The notes under the pieces are model-generated. The model was not told the origin of the DNA and made no database searches. It saw nothing but the letters and a program-made list of their open reading frames with translations. Source: Roseiarcus sp963767245 (GTDB lineage Bacteria > Pseudomonadota > Alphaproteobacteria > Rhizobiales > Beijerinckiaceae). From it: a DNA stretch of 64,000 nt. Below, piece after piece: positions 53,553 to 62,237 of the stretch (position 1 is its first letter; the number at the start of each line of letters is the position of its first letter). The stretch spans positions 248,001 through 312,000 of the forward strand of contig CAVYDG010000010.1 of NCBI GenBank assembly GCA_963767245.1, read 5' to 3'. The position numbers and the translations under genes were made by a program.

Positions 53553-54458
53553 ATGGACACTGAAACTGATGTCGCGCCGATCGGGCTCTTCGAGCCGCGG
53601 CATGTCGCGTTTCTGGAAACCATCGCCCATCTCCGTCCGCGGCTGCACCGCTACTGCGCCCGCATGACCGGGTCGGCGCTGGACGGTGAAGATGTGATGC
53701 AAGAGGCGACGTTCGAGGCCTATCAGAAGCTCGACGGTTTCGATGACCGGCGTCCCCTCGGCCCGTGGCTGTTCCGGATCGCTCACAATCGCTGCATCGA
53801 TTTCCTGCGCCGGGGTGCGGTCCGGCGGGACGCGGAAGCGGCGGCCGCCGAACCCGACTGGGTCCAGCCTGTCGATCCCGTCGGGCCGGCTCTCGGCCGC
53901 GCCGTCGAACGCCTGGTGCTCAATCTTCCGCCCAAGGAAAGAGCGTGCGTGCTGCTTAAGGACGTATTCGACTATTCGCTCGAAGAGATCGCCGAACTGG
54001 TCGACTCCACAGTTGGCGGGGTCAAAGCTGCTCTCAATCGTGGCCGAGGCAAGTTGGCCGCCATGCAGGAATCCCCTGGGCCGAAGTCGCCCCCGAGCCC
54101 TGAGACGCTGGCTCTGCTTCGCGCGTACATCGACCGGTTCAACCGGCGCGATTGGGATGGGGTGCGCGAACTCACCAGCGCCGACGCCCGCTTGCGCGTC
54201 GCCGACTGCTTCGCTGGCCGACTCGCCGACTTGCCCTATTTTGTCGAATACGAGCGCCCGATCATTCCGTGGCGCATGCGGCTTGGCGAAGTCGATGGCG
54301 AAATGGTCGTCATCATCATGCGCGACGACCCGGATGGCTTAACGCCATACTCGGTGATCCGCCTCGAAGTCGCGGGGGGCCGCATCGCGGGAATCACTGA
54401 TTACATCAAATGTGCGTGGGTTCTGGACGAAGCCTCGGTCGCCATCGCCGGCGCGTGA
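53553..54458 (+). CDS. ECF sigma factor with SnoaL-like C-terminal domain
   Basis: 301 residues, longer than a normal ECF sigma. Region 2 (EDVMQEATFEAYQKLDGFDD) and region 4 (SLEEIAELVDSTVGGVKAAL with NRGRGKL) fill the first about 175 residues; the rest (about 190-300) is a SnoaL/NTF2-like domain (LLRAYIDRFNRRDWDGVREL). This is the layout of the SigJ/ECF41-like group, where the tail acts as a built-in anti-sigma and activator. No separate anti-sigma gene is adjacent, in agreement. Partner gene may be the GFA protein downstream. Confidence 0.86.
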   Translation: MDTETDVAPIGLFEPRHVAFLETIAHLRPRLHRYCARMTGSALDGEDVMQEATFEAYQKLDGFDDRRPLGPWLFRIAHNRCIDFLRRGAVRRDAEAAAAEPDWVQPVDPVGPALGRAVERLVLNLPPKERACVLLKDVFDYSLEEIAELVDSTVGGVKAALNRGRGKLAAMQESPGPKSPPSPETLALLRAYIDRFNRRDWDGVRELTSADARLRVADCFAGRLADLPYFVEYERPIIPWRMRLGEVDGEMVVIIMRDDPDGLTPYSVIRLEVAGGRIAGITDYIKCAWVLDEASVAIAGA

Positions 54459-54569
54459 AGGCGGCGCGAAAATAGTCCGGACGGCGCGTATCCTCCGTAA
54501 GCCGGCGGCCGTAATAGGCGCGTAAAAACATCGCGGCCTCCGGCCGCGATAACAGCCGGAGGATACCTC

Positions 54570-54992
54570 GTGACCCTGAAGACCTATTCGGGAAGCTGCC
54601 ACTGCGGCGCGGTCCGCTTCGAGGCGGATATCGACCTCAGCCGCGGGACAGTGAAGTGCAATTGCTCGAGCTGCGTCAAGGCGCGTACTTGGGTGGCGTT
54701 CGCCAGTCCCGATCGCTTTCGGCTGATCGCGGGCGCGGATTCGCAGGGGCTATACCAATGGACGCCGCCGGGACGCGCCGCGCCGACTCTTCACTATCAC
54801 TTCTGCAAGAACTGCGGCATCCGCACGCCGGGCCACGGCGTCGCCGAGGCGTTGGGCGGCAAATTCCACGCCATCCAAGTGACGCTCCTCGACGACATCG
54901 ATCCCGACGAACTGGCGAGAGCGCCGATCCAATACGTCGACGGCCGCAATGATCATTTTGACCGGCCGCCGGCCGACACGCGACTGCTCTGA
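54570..54992 (+). CDS. GFA-family (CENP-V/GFA) zinc protein
   Basis: 140 residues from GTG with GGAGG upstream. SGSCHCGAVRFEAD and VKCNCSSCVKARTW supply the two Cys-rich zinc sites typical of glutathione-dependent formaldehyde-activating enzyme-like proteins, and HFCKNCGIRTPGHG the third. Family members may add glutathione to formaldehyde or similar electrophiles, though this is disputed for many. It follows the SnoaL-tailed sigma factor gene by 111 bases. Confidence 0.85.
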   Translation: MTLKTYSGSCHCGAVRFEADIDLSRGTVKCNCSSCVKARTWVAFASPDRFRLIAGADSQGLYQWTPPGRAAPTLHYHFCKNCGIRTPGHGVAEALGGKFHAIQVTLLDDIDPDELARAPIQYVDGRNDHFDRPPADTRLL

Positions 54993-55053
54993 AATCGTCT
55001 GAGCGAGCGGGCGGCGCGCGCTGGAGCGGTCTGCTTCTAGTTGATGCGCCCGG

Positions 55054-55170
55054 CCCTTGTGGGGGAGGATCAAGGTGGGGGGTTACCGCGCCCGTCCAGG
55101 AGAAGCGGCGCGAAAGGCCAATCTCAACGATTCGCGCGACCCCCCACCCCTGCCCGCCCCCACAAGGGGG
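55054..55170. repeat. Imperfect long inverted repeat in intergenic DNA
   Basis: CCCTTGTGGGGGAGGATCAA at the left and GCCCGCCCCCACAAGGGG at the right are inverted relatives, with GGTGGGGGG / CCCCCCACC inside. Similar CTTGTGGGGGAGG palindromes recur between genes in many alphaproteobacteria. It precedes the SDR gene at 55275. Confidence 0.6.
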
Positions 55171-55274
55171 GGCGGGGGCGCAAACCGACGGGGCATTCAA
55201 CCAAAGTGCAGAACGCGCCAGGCGTGCGCCTCAGGCTTGATCCGGCGCTCGCATCTGCGATACGCGTTGAGCCC

Positions 55275-56132
55275 ATGCATCGGGTCTGGTTCATCACCGG
55301 CGCCTCGAGCGGCTTCGGCCGCGCGTTGGCCGAGGCGGCGCTGAAGCGCGGCGACAGCGCGGTCGTATCCGGCCGGCGAGCGCACGCGCTCGACTCGCTC
55401 GCCGCCCCGTACGGACGCTTGGCGCTTCCGCTTGAACTCGACGTGACGGACACGGACGCCCGTTCAAGAGCCGTCGAGGCCGCGCTCGCGCGCTTCGGCC
55501 GCATCGATGTGCTCGCCAATATCGCCGGGCGCGGCTCGCTCGGCGCGGTTGAGGAATTTTCGCCCGAGCAGCTGCGCGAGCAAATGGAGATCAATTTTTT
55601 CGCCCCGGCGGAGATGACCCGCGCCGTGCTGCCGGCGATGCGGGAGCAGAAGAGCGGCCATATCCTGCAACTGACCAGCATCGGCGGCCTGGTGTCGCTC
55701 GGCGCGTTCGGCCCCTATTGCGCCTCGAAATTCGCCCTCGAAGGCTGGAGCGAAGCGCTCAACGACGAGGTCAAGCCGCTCGGCATCCGGGTCACGATCG
55801 TCGAGCCGGGCGCCTTCCGGACCGAATTCGCCGGCGCCGCGAACATGCGGCCGGCGCGACGCATGGACGCCTATCGCCAGGTGATCGATCCCATCGAAGC
55901 CTATCTCTACGGCGGCGACGGCAAGCAGCCAGGCGACCCGGCAAAGGCCGCCGAGGCGATGATTGCGGCTGTCGAGAGCAACGATCCGCCGCTGCGCCTG
56001 TTGCTTGGCGTCGATGCGATCGGCCTTTTGGAGCAAAAGCGGGCGGCGTTCGCGGCCGAGCTCGACCGGTGGCGGCAGATCGGCGAGGCCACCTCCTTCG
56101 AGGGCGCCGCTTCGGCGCCGATCGACGGCTGA
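55275..56132 (+). CDS. Short-chain dehydrogenase/reductase
   Basis: 285 residues. VWFITGASSGFGRALAEAAL is the TGxxxGFG cofactor loop of classical SDRs with the NADP-type SGRR after strand 2; NIAGRG, TSIGG (Ser) and YCASKFALEG (Tyr, Lys) are the active site. The long C-terminal extension with PGAFRTEFAG is typical of the group annotated as oxidoreductases acting on retinol or steroid-like substrates. The real substrate is unknown. The ORF is open far upstream through repeat DNA; ATG at 55275 begins the fold exactly. Confidence 0.88.
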   Translation: MHRVWFITGASSGFGRALAEAALKRGDSAVVSGRRAHALDSLAAPYGRLALPLELDVTDTDARSRAVEAALARFGRIDVLANIAGRGSLGAVEEFSPEQLREQMEINFFAPAEMTRAVLPAMREQKSGHILQLTSIGGLVSLGAFGPYCASKFALEGWSEALNDEVKPLGIRVTIVEPGAFRTEFAGAANMRPARRMDAYRQVIDPIEAYLYGGDGKQPGDPAKAAEAMIAAVESNDPPLRLLLGVDAIGLLEQKRAAFAAELDRWRQIGEATSFEGAASAPIDG

Positions 56133-56255
56133 CGAGGCGGGCGCCGTCGCGCAAAGCGCCGCCGGAAATTGGCGCGCCGGTCGCTGCGGCGCCGGAACCC
56201 TCGGAAGCGAAGCGGGGCTGCTGCGGCAACCTGAGCCCGCGCTTCCAGCCGTCTC

Positions 56256-57997
56256 TTACCGCGGCGGATACCAATAGGCGGCTTGCGGCTTCGTTCGGTC
56301 GATGACCACGAACTGGTTCGCGAACACACGGTAGCCAGGGCTTGCCTCGCCATCAGGCCATTGCACCCTAATCTCCGCTCGTTCGGCGGTGCCAAGGCCG
56401 ACATGGATGAAACCCGCATGGCCGGAGGCGTCGCCGCCCCCGACATCGACGAAGCGCGTCTGGCTCTTGGTTCCCGTTCTGACCGTAATCCGGGCCCCGA
56501 CGGCGTTGCGGTTGGGGTTCGGCTCAATCAGCTTGATCTCGCTCCAGTTGCCCATAGGCAGCGGCGGCTCGTCGCCATTCTTGGCCCCGAGATTGCGGTA
56601 GAGCGAGACGTTCGCGCCGCGGTTGATCTGCAGGAGTTCGAGCCGCCCATCGAGGTTGAAGTCGGCGACCAGCGCCCCACGGCCCTTGAGCCCGTTGGCG
56701 ATTCCCGCTTCGTCGCCGGCCTCGGCGAATTTGCCGTTGAACTGGCCGAGCAAGAGATTGCTTGGATCGTAGGCGGCGAAGTCCGGCATCTGCTCGAGAT
56801 TCCCCTTGGAGACGAAGAGGTCGAGGAGCCCCGCGTTGTTGAAGTCGGCGAATTCGGCGTGCCAAGCGGTCGAAGGCCGCTTGTCGCCGCCGGTATAGGG
56901 AATATGCGCCGTCGCCCCGACCTGGCCGGCGATGTCGCGATAAACGGGCGCCTCCCCCGGTCGCCGCCATCGGGATCGAGCTTCTGCAATTTCTCGTCGC
57001 CCATCGAGGTGAGGAAATATTCCGGGTAGCCCGAGCCGTCGAGGTCGCCCTCGGCGATGCCCATGCCGTAGATCGACAGATGCCGCCAGCCGTCGGCGCG
57101 GGTGTAGAGGCGTGGCGTCTTGCCCGCCTCGATCCGCCACATCTGCTCCTCGCCGCCGCGATAATATTGCCGGTCGTTGGAAACGCGCAGCGACGGCGCG
57201 CCCGACTTGTTCCAGTCGGTGAACAGCATCGACAGCGCGCAGAAACCCGGCGCAAGCGCGGTCCGCACCGAATAGTCGGGCTTGTCGCCTCCCTGCGGGC
57301 GATAAAGCGAGTTCTCCTCGCAAGTGCCCCAGGGTGAGCCGGGCGCGCTGCGGTCGACATAGTGGCCGATCGCCAGCGTCGGGAATTTCTGCCCCGGCTC
57401 CCACTCCGCCGCGAACGCCGTCGTCCAGCCGGGATCGCCGTCGAAATTCCATTCGTGGTTGGCGAGCGTGAACGTGCAGTCCGGTCCGCCCTTGAGCAGG
57501 AGGTTGCCGCCGACCCGGAGCACGAAGAGATCCATGTGGCCGTCGCCGGAGATGTCGATCGGATAGGCGCCGATGACGTTTTCCAGCAGTTTGGGATCGG
57601 CGCCGATATCGAGCGGCTTCTCCTCGAATTTGATCGGCCCGCCGGAGCGCGAACGATTGACGTAGAGCCGCGCCGGATTCTTGCCGCCCGCCAGGAACAC
57701 AGAGGGAAAGCCCGACCCGTCGCAGTCGAACGCCGCGCCGCCGCCGCCGACGAAGAATTCCCACGGACCGTCGTAGACGCTCTTGATCCCCGCCGCCTCG
57801 GCCTCCTCGTGCATCACCGGGACATCGCCGAGCGGTTTTTGCCGGTCATCAGCGGCGCGCGCCGATGCGGCGCTAACGAGGAGGGCGAGAACGACCAACA
57901 CGAACCTGGCGATCCGCGGTAGGGCGGGGTCGGCGACCCCGCCCGGCGCGGTCAGCGACCGCGCCCTGTGGAACACTCTGCGCATGGACTCAATCAT
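56256..57997 (-). CDS. Secreted CRTAC1-type protein (FG-GAP repeats + ASPIC/UnbV), one frameshift
   Basis: Signal segment RFVLVVLALLVSAASARA, then VCBS/FG-GAP calcium-type repeats (AFDCDGSGFPSVFLAGG, DISGDGHMDLFVLRVGG, FTDWNKSGAPSLRVSND, GDLDGSGYPEYFLTSMG). After the shift come DFNNAGLLDLFVSKG and DFNLDGRLELLQINRG, then an ASPIC/UnbV domain (NAVGARITVRTGTKSQTRFV, IRVQWPDG). The break is at 56954-56958, where five C should be six; the span is 3n-1. The ATG overlaps the stop of the cytochrome gene, so they are coupled. Likely a periplasmic or surface beta-propeller. Confidence 0.82.
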
Positions 57998-59415
57998 CAC
58001 GGCGCCTCGATGATGAGCGAACGCAGGAAGGCGACGACGCTGTCGCGCCTGGCCGGATCGAGCGCAAGATAGGCGTCGCGCGCAAACAGGGCGTCGCCGC
58101 CATGCGCCTTGATGATCTCGTCGAGCATTCGGAACGAACCATTGTGGCCATAAGGCGCAGTCGAGCCGACGCCCCACAGCCGCGGCGTCAGGAAGACGTC
58201 CCGTTCGACGAAACGTTGCGCCTGCAATTCGTTGCCGAGCGCGTTGACCGTCTCGTCGACGATAAGATGGCGCTTGAGATCGCTGTAGACGGGGATCAGC
58301 CATTCGCCCTTGTCGTTCTTGTTCAGCGTTCTGGCGAAGGGCAGGGCGGCGAGATCGATGCGGATCGGCTCCTTGACCTCGCCAGAGCGCAATGTGCCCG
58401 CCATGTCGTAGGGCGCGGGATCGGTGAAGACGAGCGACTTCAACGGCAAGGTCTCGATATGGCACGAGGCGCAGCCGATGTCCTTGAACGTTTTGCCCCC
58501 GAGGTCCGCCGCGTATCGCCAATCGTCGGGCAGATCGGTCTTCACCGTCGGTGGCGCAAGAGTTGCCTGAAAGGCGACCAGGGCGGAAACGTCGCCCGCG
58601 GTGATCGAGTCGGGCACGCCGCTTTCGGCGAAGTCGTGGCTGCCGGTCCATCGCACGCCGAACCGCTCGACGGCCTCCATGCCGTGATGAATGTTGAGCG
58701 CGTTGATGGTGAACTGCCGGAGCGAGGTGAATACGCCCTTCCGGCTAAAGGGCCTGACGATCAAATCGCTGTCGACGCCGTCGATGGCGTCGAGATCGAC
58801 GATGCCGTCGGGATGGGCGAGGATCGAGCCGAACCGCACGCCCTTGGTCGTGAGGTCAGCGCGCGCGTCCTTACCCGTTGCGCAGGCTTCCGCAATGGCG
58901 GAGGCGCGGATCGCCTGCAAATCGGCGGTCATCTCGCGCGCCAGAAGCTCGACGAGGCCCGAGCCCATCAGGGCGATGGTATGCCGCTCGCTCGAGAATG
59001 AGGGATCCGTCGAGTCGAATTGCGCGCTCTCGAATCCCTCCGATACGAACACATTGGCGACGTCGTCGCCCGAGCCGCCGACGACCGGATCACTGTGGCA
59101 GCCGAAACAGGAATTTGAATCTGGCCCGCTGGTGCGGCTGAACGGAGGGTTGACGCCGTTCTTGCGCTTGGTCGGGACGATGGCCTGGGTCGCCTTTGGC
59201 CGTCCGGCGCCGTCGACGGTGGTGAATTTCGCCTTGAACAGCTCGCGACCGCGGTTGATGAGGGCGGGGACGGCCGACGGCCCGGCCGCGGCGGTCTGGT
59301 CGAAATCGAGATGGGAGCCAGGGGGGAAGACCCGCTCGTCCCAGCTGCCGCCTCGGACCTCAGTGATCGCCCCCAAGGCGACAATCGCGCTCGCCGCCAG
59401 CGTCGTCCCTTTCAC
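57997..59415 (-). CDS. Di-haem cytochrome, DHOR peroxidase-like family
   Basis: 472 residues from GTG with GGAGG upstream; signal VKGTTLAASAIVALGAITEV. Two c-type haem motifs, CFGCH (about residue 95) and CASCH (about residue 325), with the spacing of the di-haem oxidoreductase/putative peroxidase group. PLKSLVFTDPAPYDMAGT and WGVGSTAPYGHNGSFRMLDE near the C-terminus are typical of it. It may reduce peroxides or oxidise thiols in the periplasm. It is the first gene of a coupled pair with the CRTAC1-type gene (TGATG overlap). Confidence 0.85.
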   Translation of the reverse strand: MKGTTLAASAIVALGAITEVRGGSWDERVFPPGSHLDFDQTAAAGPSAVPALINRGRELFKAKFTTVDGAGRPKATQAIVPTKRKNGVNPPFSRTSGPDSNSCFGCHSDPVVGGSGDDVANVFVSEGFESAQFDSTDPSFSSERHTIALMGSGLVELLAREMTADLQAIRASAIAEACATGKDARADLTTKGVRFGSILAHPDGIVDLDAIDGVDSDLIVRPFSRKGVFTSLRQFTINALNIHHGMEAVERFGVRWTGSHDFAESGVPDSITAGDVSALVAFQATLAPPTVKTDLPDDWRYAADLGGKTFKDIGCASCHIETLPLKSLVFTDPAPYDMAGTLRSGEVKEPIRIDLAALPFARTLNKNDKGEWLIPVYSDLKRHLIVDETVNALGNELQAQRFVERDVFLTPRLWGVGSTAPYGHNGSFRMLDEIIKAHGGDALFARDAYLALDPARRDSVVAFLRSLIIEAP

Positions 59416-59707
59416 CCGTCGCCTCCTCCGTCTCGGCCCTCGCGCGTTCTTGTTCGGCCGGCGGTCGGCGGGGCGCGTGCGACGCAGTAAAGTCGATATT
59501 CCAAGCCTCTGCAAGCCGCGCGCCGCCTAACAAATGGGCATCACAAAAATCCATTCTTCCGCAAAGGCCGGCACAATTGACAACGTGAACCTCGGCGGGC
59601 AGTGTCGCGCCACGCGGCCAACCCGCGCGCCGCGCCAAATTAAGGGCCGGGTGTTCAATTGGGATGCGCGGTCGCGGAAGGCCGACGCCTCTCCGAGGGA
59701 GGAAATA

Positions 59708-60772
59708 ATGAAAAATCTGAAGACGCTCGCCGTCGGGGCAGCGCTGGCGACTTTGACCGGCGCGCTGCTCCTGAGCAGTTCGATAACCCCCGCCGAGGCG
59801 AAGGGCAAGAAAATCGCGGTCTCCTGGAAGGTCTTCCAGGAAGAGCGCTGGAAGACCGACGAGGCCGCGATCAAGAAGGTCGTCGAGGACGCTGGCGACA
59901 CCTACATCTCGACAGACGCGCAAAACTCGGCCGCCAAACAGGCGACCGACATCGAGGGTCTGATCGCGCAGAAGGTCGACGTCATTCTCGTCGTGGCCTT
60001 CGATTCGGACGCCATTCTCCCCTCGATCAAGGCGGCGAACGACGCCGGGATCAAGATGATCGCCTACGACGTGCAGTTCGAAGACCCGAATTCGCTTTAT
60101 ATCACCTTCGACAATATCGGCGTCGGCCGGTTGATGGCCCAGGAAGTCATGAAGGTCAAGCCCGCGGGCAACTACGCCTTCATCAAGGGCGACAAGGGCG
60201 ACCCCAACGCGACCTTCCTCTTCAGCGGCATCACGGAAGTGCTGAAACCGGCCATGGACGCGGGCAAGATCAAGAACGTTTGCGAGACCTTCACCGACGG
60301 GTGGAAGCCCGACAATGCCCAGAAGAACATGGAGCAGTGCCTGACCAAGCAGAACAACAAGGTCGACGCGGTCGTCGCCGAGAACGACGGCATGGCTTCG
60401 GGCGTCGTCGCCGCCTTGAAGGCGCAGGGCATGGACGGCCAGGTTCCAGTTTCCGGCCAGGACGGCGATCTCGCGGCCATCAATCGCGTCGCCCTCGGCA
60501 CGCAGACGGTGTCGGTGTGGAAGGACAGCCGCGTGCTCGGCAAGCGGGCGGCCGAAGCGGCGATCGCGATCGCCGACGGTAAGAAAATCACCGACCTTCC
60601 CGGCGTCATCAAGTTCAACAAGGGCAAGAAGGGCGTGGAGATGAACACCATTCTGCTTCCGCCCGATCCCATCACCAAAAACAATCTGAGCGACGTGATC
60701 GATACCGGCTGGATCACCAAGGACAAAGCTTGCGCCGGCGTCAAGGCGGGCACGGTCAAAGGCTGCGGTTGA
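59708..60772 (+). CDS. xylF: Periplasmic sugar-binding protein, xylose type
   Basis: 354 residues with signal peptide NLKTLAVGAALATLTGALLL, cut near AEA. GAGGGAGGAAAT before ATG sets the start. IAVSWKVFQEERWKTDEAAI is close to the XylF opening (VSxxxxRxERWxxD), and AYDVQFEDPNSLYITFDNIG and VVAENDGMASGVVAALKAQG fit D-xylose-binding proteins. It delivers sugar to the permease encoded downstream. Other pentoses cannot be excluded. A hairpin follows that may lower expression of the later genes. Confidence 0.87.
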   Translation: MKNLKTLAVGAALATLTGALLLSSSITPAEAKGKKIAVSWKVFQEERWKTDEAAIKKVVEDAGDTYISTDAQNSAAKQATDIEGLIAQKVDVILVVAFDSDAILPSIKAANDAGIKMIAYDVQFEDPNSLYITFDNIGVGRLMAQEVMKVKPAGNYAFIKGDKGDPNATFLFSGITEVLKPAMDAGKIKNVCETFTDGWKPDNAQKNMEQCLTKQNNKVDAVVAENDGMASGVVAALKAQGMDGQVPVSGQDGDLAAINRVALGTQTVSVWKDSRVLGKRAAEAAIAIADGKKITDLPGVIKFNKGKKGVEMNTILLPPDPITKNNLSDVIDTGWITKDKACAGVKAGTVKGCG

Positions 60773-60783
60773 GGCCCGTCAAG

Positions 60784-60809
60784 GGAGCCGGTTCTTTGGA
60801 GCCGGCTCC
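60784..60809 (+). terminator. Intra-operon hairpin after the binding-protein gene
   Basis: GGAGCCGG (60784-60791) pairs with CCGGCTCC (60802-60809) around a 10-base loop, 11 bases after the xylF stop. There is no T-run, so it may protect the 3' end of the binding-protein mRNA or weaken read-through, giving more binding protein than permease. Confidence 0.5.
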
Positions 60810-60900
60810 AAATGGCGCGATCGACCGGGCGGCGGGACGCTGTCCCTCCGGCTGATGTTGCGTCGGAGGGAGTTTGAACGGCCGGGTGAGGGAGGCGTGA

Positions 60901-62226
60901 ATGGCGAGCGTGGCGGACGCGAACTCCAGCCGCATGATCGTGCCCGAAAGCGCAGTGCAGCGTTTTTTGCGCGCGACGGAGATCGATACCCAACTCTTGG
61001 GCATGATCGGCGCGCTGATCCTCATTTGGGTCGGCTTCCAGGTCTTCGGCCAGTGGCGTACCGGCGAAGGCGTGTTCCTCACCCCGCGCAATCTCTGGAA
61101 TCTGTCCGTCCAGACCTCCGCCATCGCGGTGATGAGCACCGGCATGGTGCTTATCATCGTGATGCGCCACATCGATTTGTCGATCGGTTCGATGCTGAGC
61201 TTCGTCGCCGTCGTGACCGGTGTGGCGCAAGCCTACTGGCTGGGGCCCACGCTCGGCGCGGACAACCCGGGCATCTGGATTATTGCCGTCGTCATCGCGC
61301 TCTCCCTTGGCGCCTTGCTCGGCGCTTTCAATGGCTTCCTCGTCGCCTATGCGCGCATCCCCTCCTTTATCGTCACGTTGGGCGGATTGATCGTCTACAA
61401 TGGCGCCGCCTGGTGGGTGATCCGCGGCGAGACCGTCGCCCCCATGGACAGCCGCTTCGAGTTGATCGGCGGCACGCCCAGGGCATCCTGGATCGGGGGC
61501 ACGGCAAGCTGGGTGCTCGGCGCGGTCGCCTGTATCGCCATCGTGGTCGGAATTTTCGCGAACCGCGCCGCCCGCGCCCGATTCCGCTTTCCCCAGCGCC
61601 CGATCTGGGCCGAATTTTTCCTCGGGATCGTCGGCTGCGCTCTGTCGCTGGGCGTGGTCTACGTGGTCAATTCGTACCCTTGGCCGACGAGAGTCGCAGA
61701 GACCTACGCCAAGGAACACAATATTGTGGTTCCACCCGAAGGGCTCAACTACGCGCATGGTTTCGCCATTCCGGTCCTGATCGCGCTGGGTGTCGGCATC
61801 GTGATGGCTTTCATCGCCACCCGCACCCGATTTGGGCGATATATTTACGCGATCGGCGGCAATCCCGAGGCGGCGGAGCTCGCCGGCATCAATACGCGCA
61901 AGATCACGCTGATGATGTTCATGCTGATGGGCGTTCTCGTCGCAATCTCGGCCTGCATCACCTCCGCCCGGCTGGACGCGGCGTCGAACTCGCTCGGCCA
62001 ATTCGACGAGTTGTACGTGATCGCGGCGACCGTCATTGGCGGCACGTCGCTGGCGGGCGGCGTCGGCACCATCTATGGCGCGATGCTCGGCGCACTCGTG
62101 ATGCAATCGCTGCAATCGGGCATGACGCTGCTCAATTTCGACAACGCCGTGAAGGACGTGATCGTTGGATCGGTGTTGGTGTTCGCGGTATGGATCGACC
62201 AGCTGTACCGCAGCCGACAGACGTGA
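60901..62226 (+). CDS. xylH: Sugar ABC importer permease, XylH type
   Basis: 441 residues, longer than usual CUT2 permeases, like XylH. About eleven to twelve helices. MRHIDLSIGSMLSFVAVVTG is the family signature, and GGNPEAAELAGINTRKITL the coupling loop. A long hydrophilic insert with SYPWPTRVAETYAKEHNIVV lies at about 255-285. It ends in a four-base overlap (GTGA) with the open frame of the ATPase gene. It forms the channel for the XylF cargo. Confidence 0.88.
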   Translation: MASVADANSSRMIVPESAVQRFLRATEIDTQLLGMIGALILIWVGFQVFGQWRTGEGVFLTPRNLWNLSVQTSAIAVMSTGMVLIIVMRHIDLSIGSMLSFVAVVTGVAQAYWLGPTLGADNPGIWIIAVVIALSLGALLGAFNGFLVAYARIPSFIVTLGGLIVYNGAAWWVIRGETVAPMDSRFELIGGTPRASWIGGTASWVLGAVACIAIVVGIFANRAARARFRFPQRPIWAEFFLGIVGCALSLGVVYVVNSYPWPTRVAETYAKEHNIVVPPEGLNYAHGFAIPVLIALGVGIVMAFIATRTRFGRYIYAIGGNPEAAELAGINTRKITLMMFMLMGVLVAISACITSARLDAASNSLGQFDELYVIAATVIGGTSLAGGVGTIYGAMLGALVMQSLQSGMTLLNFDNAVKDVIVGSVLVFAVWIDQLYRSRQT

Positions 62227-62237
62227 TCGAGGCCGCC

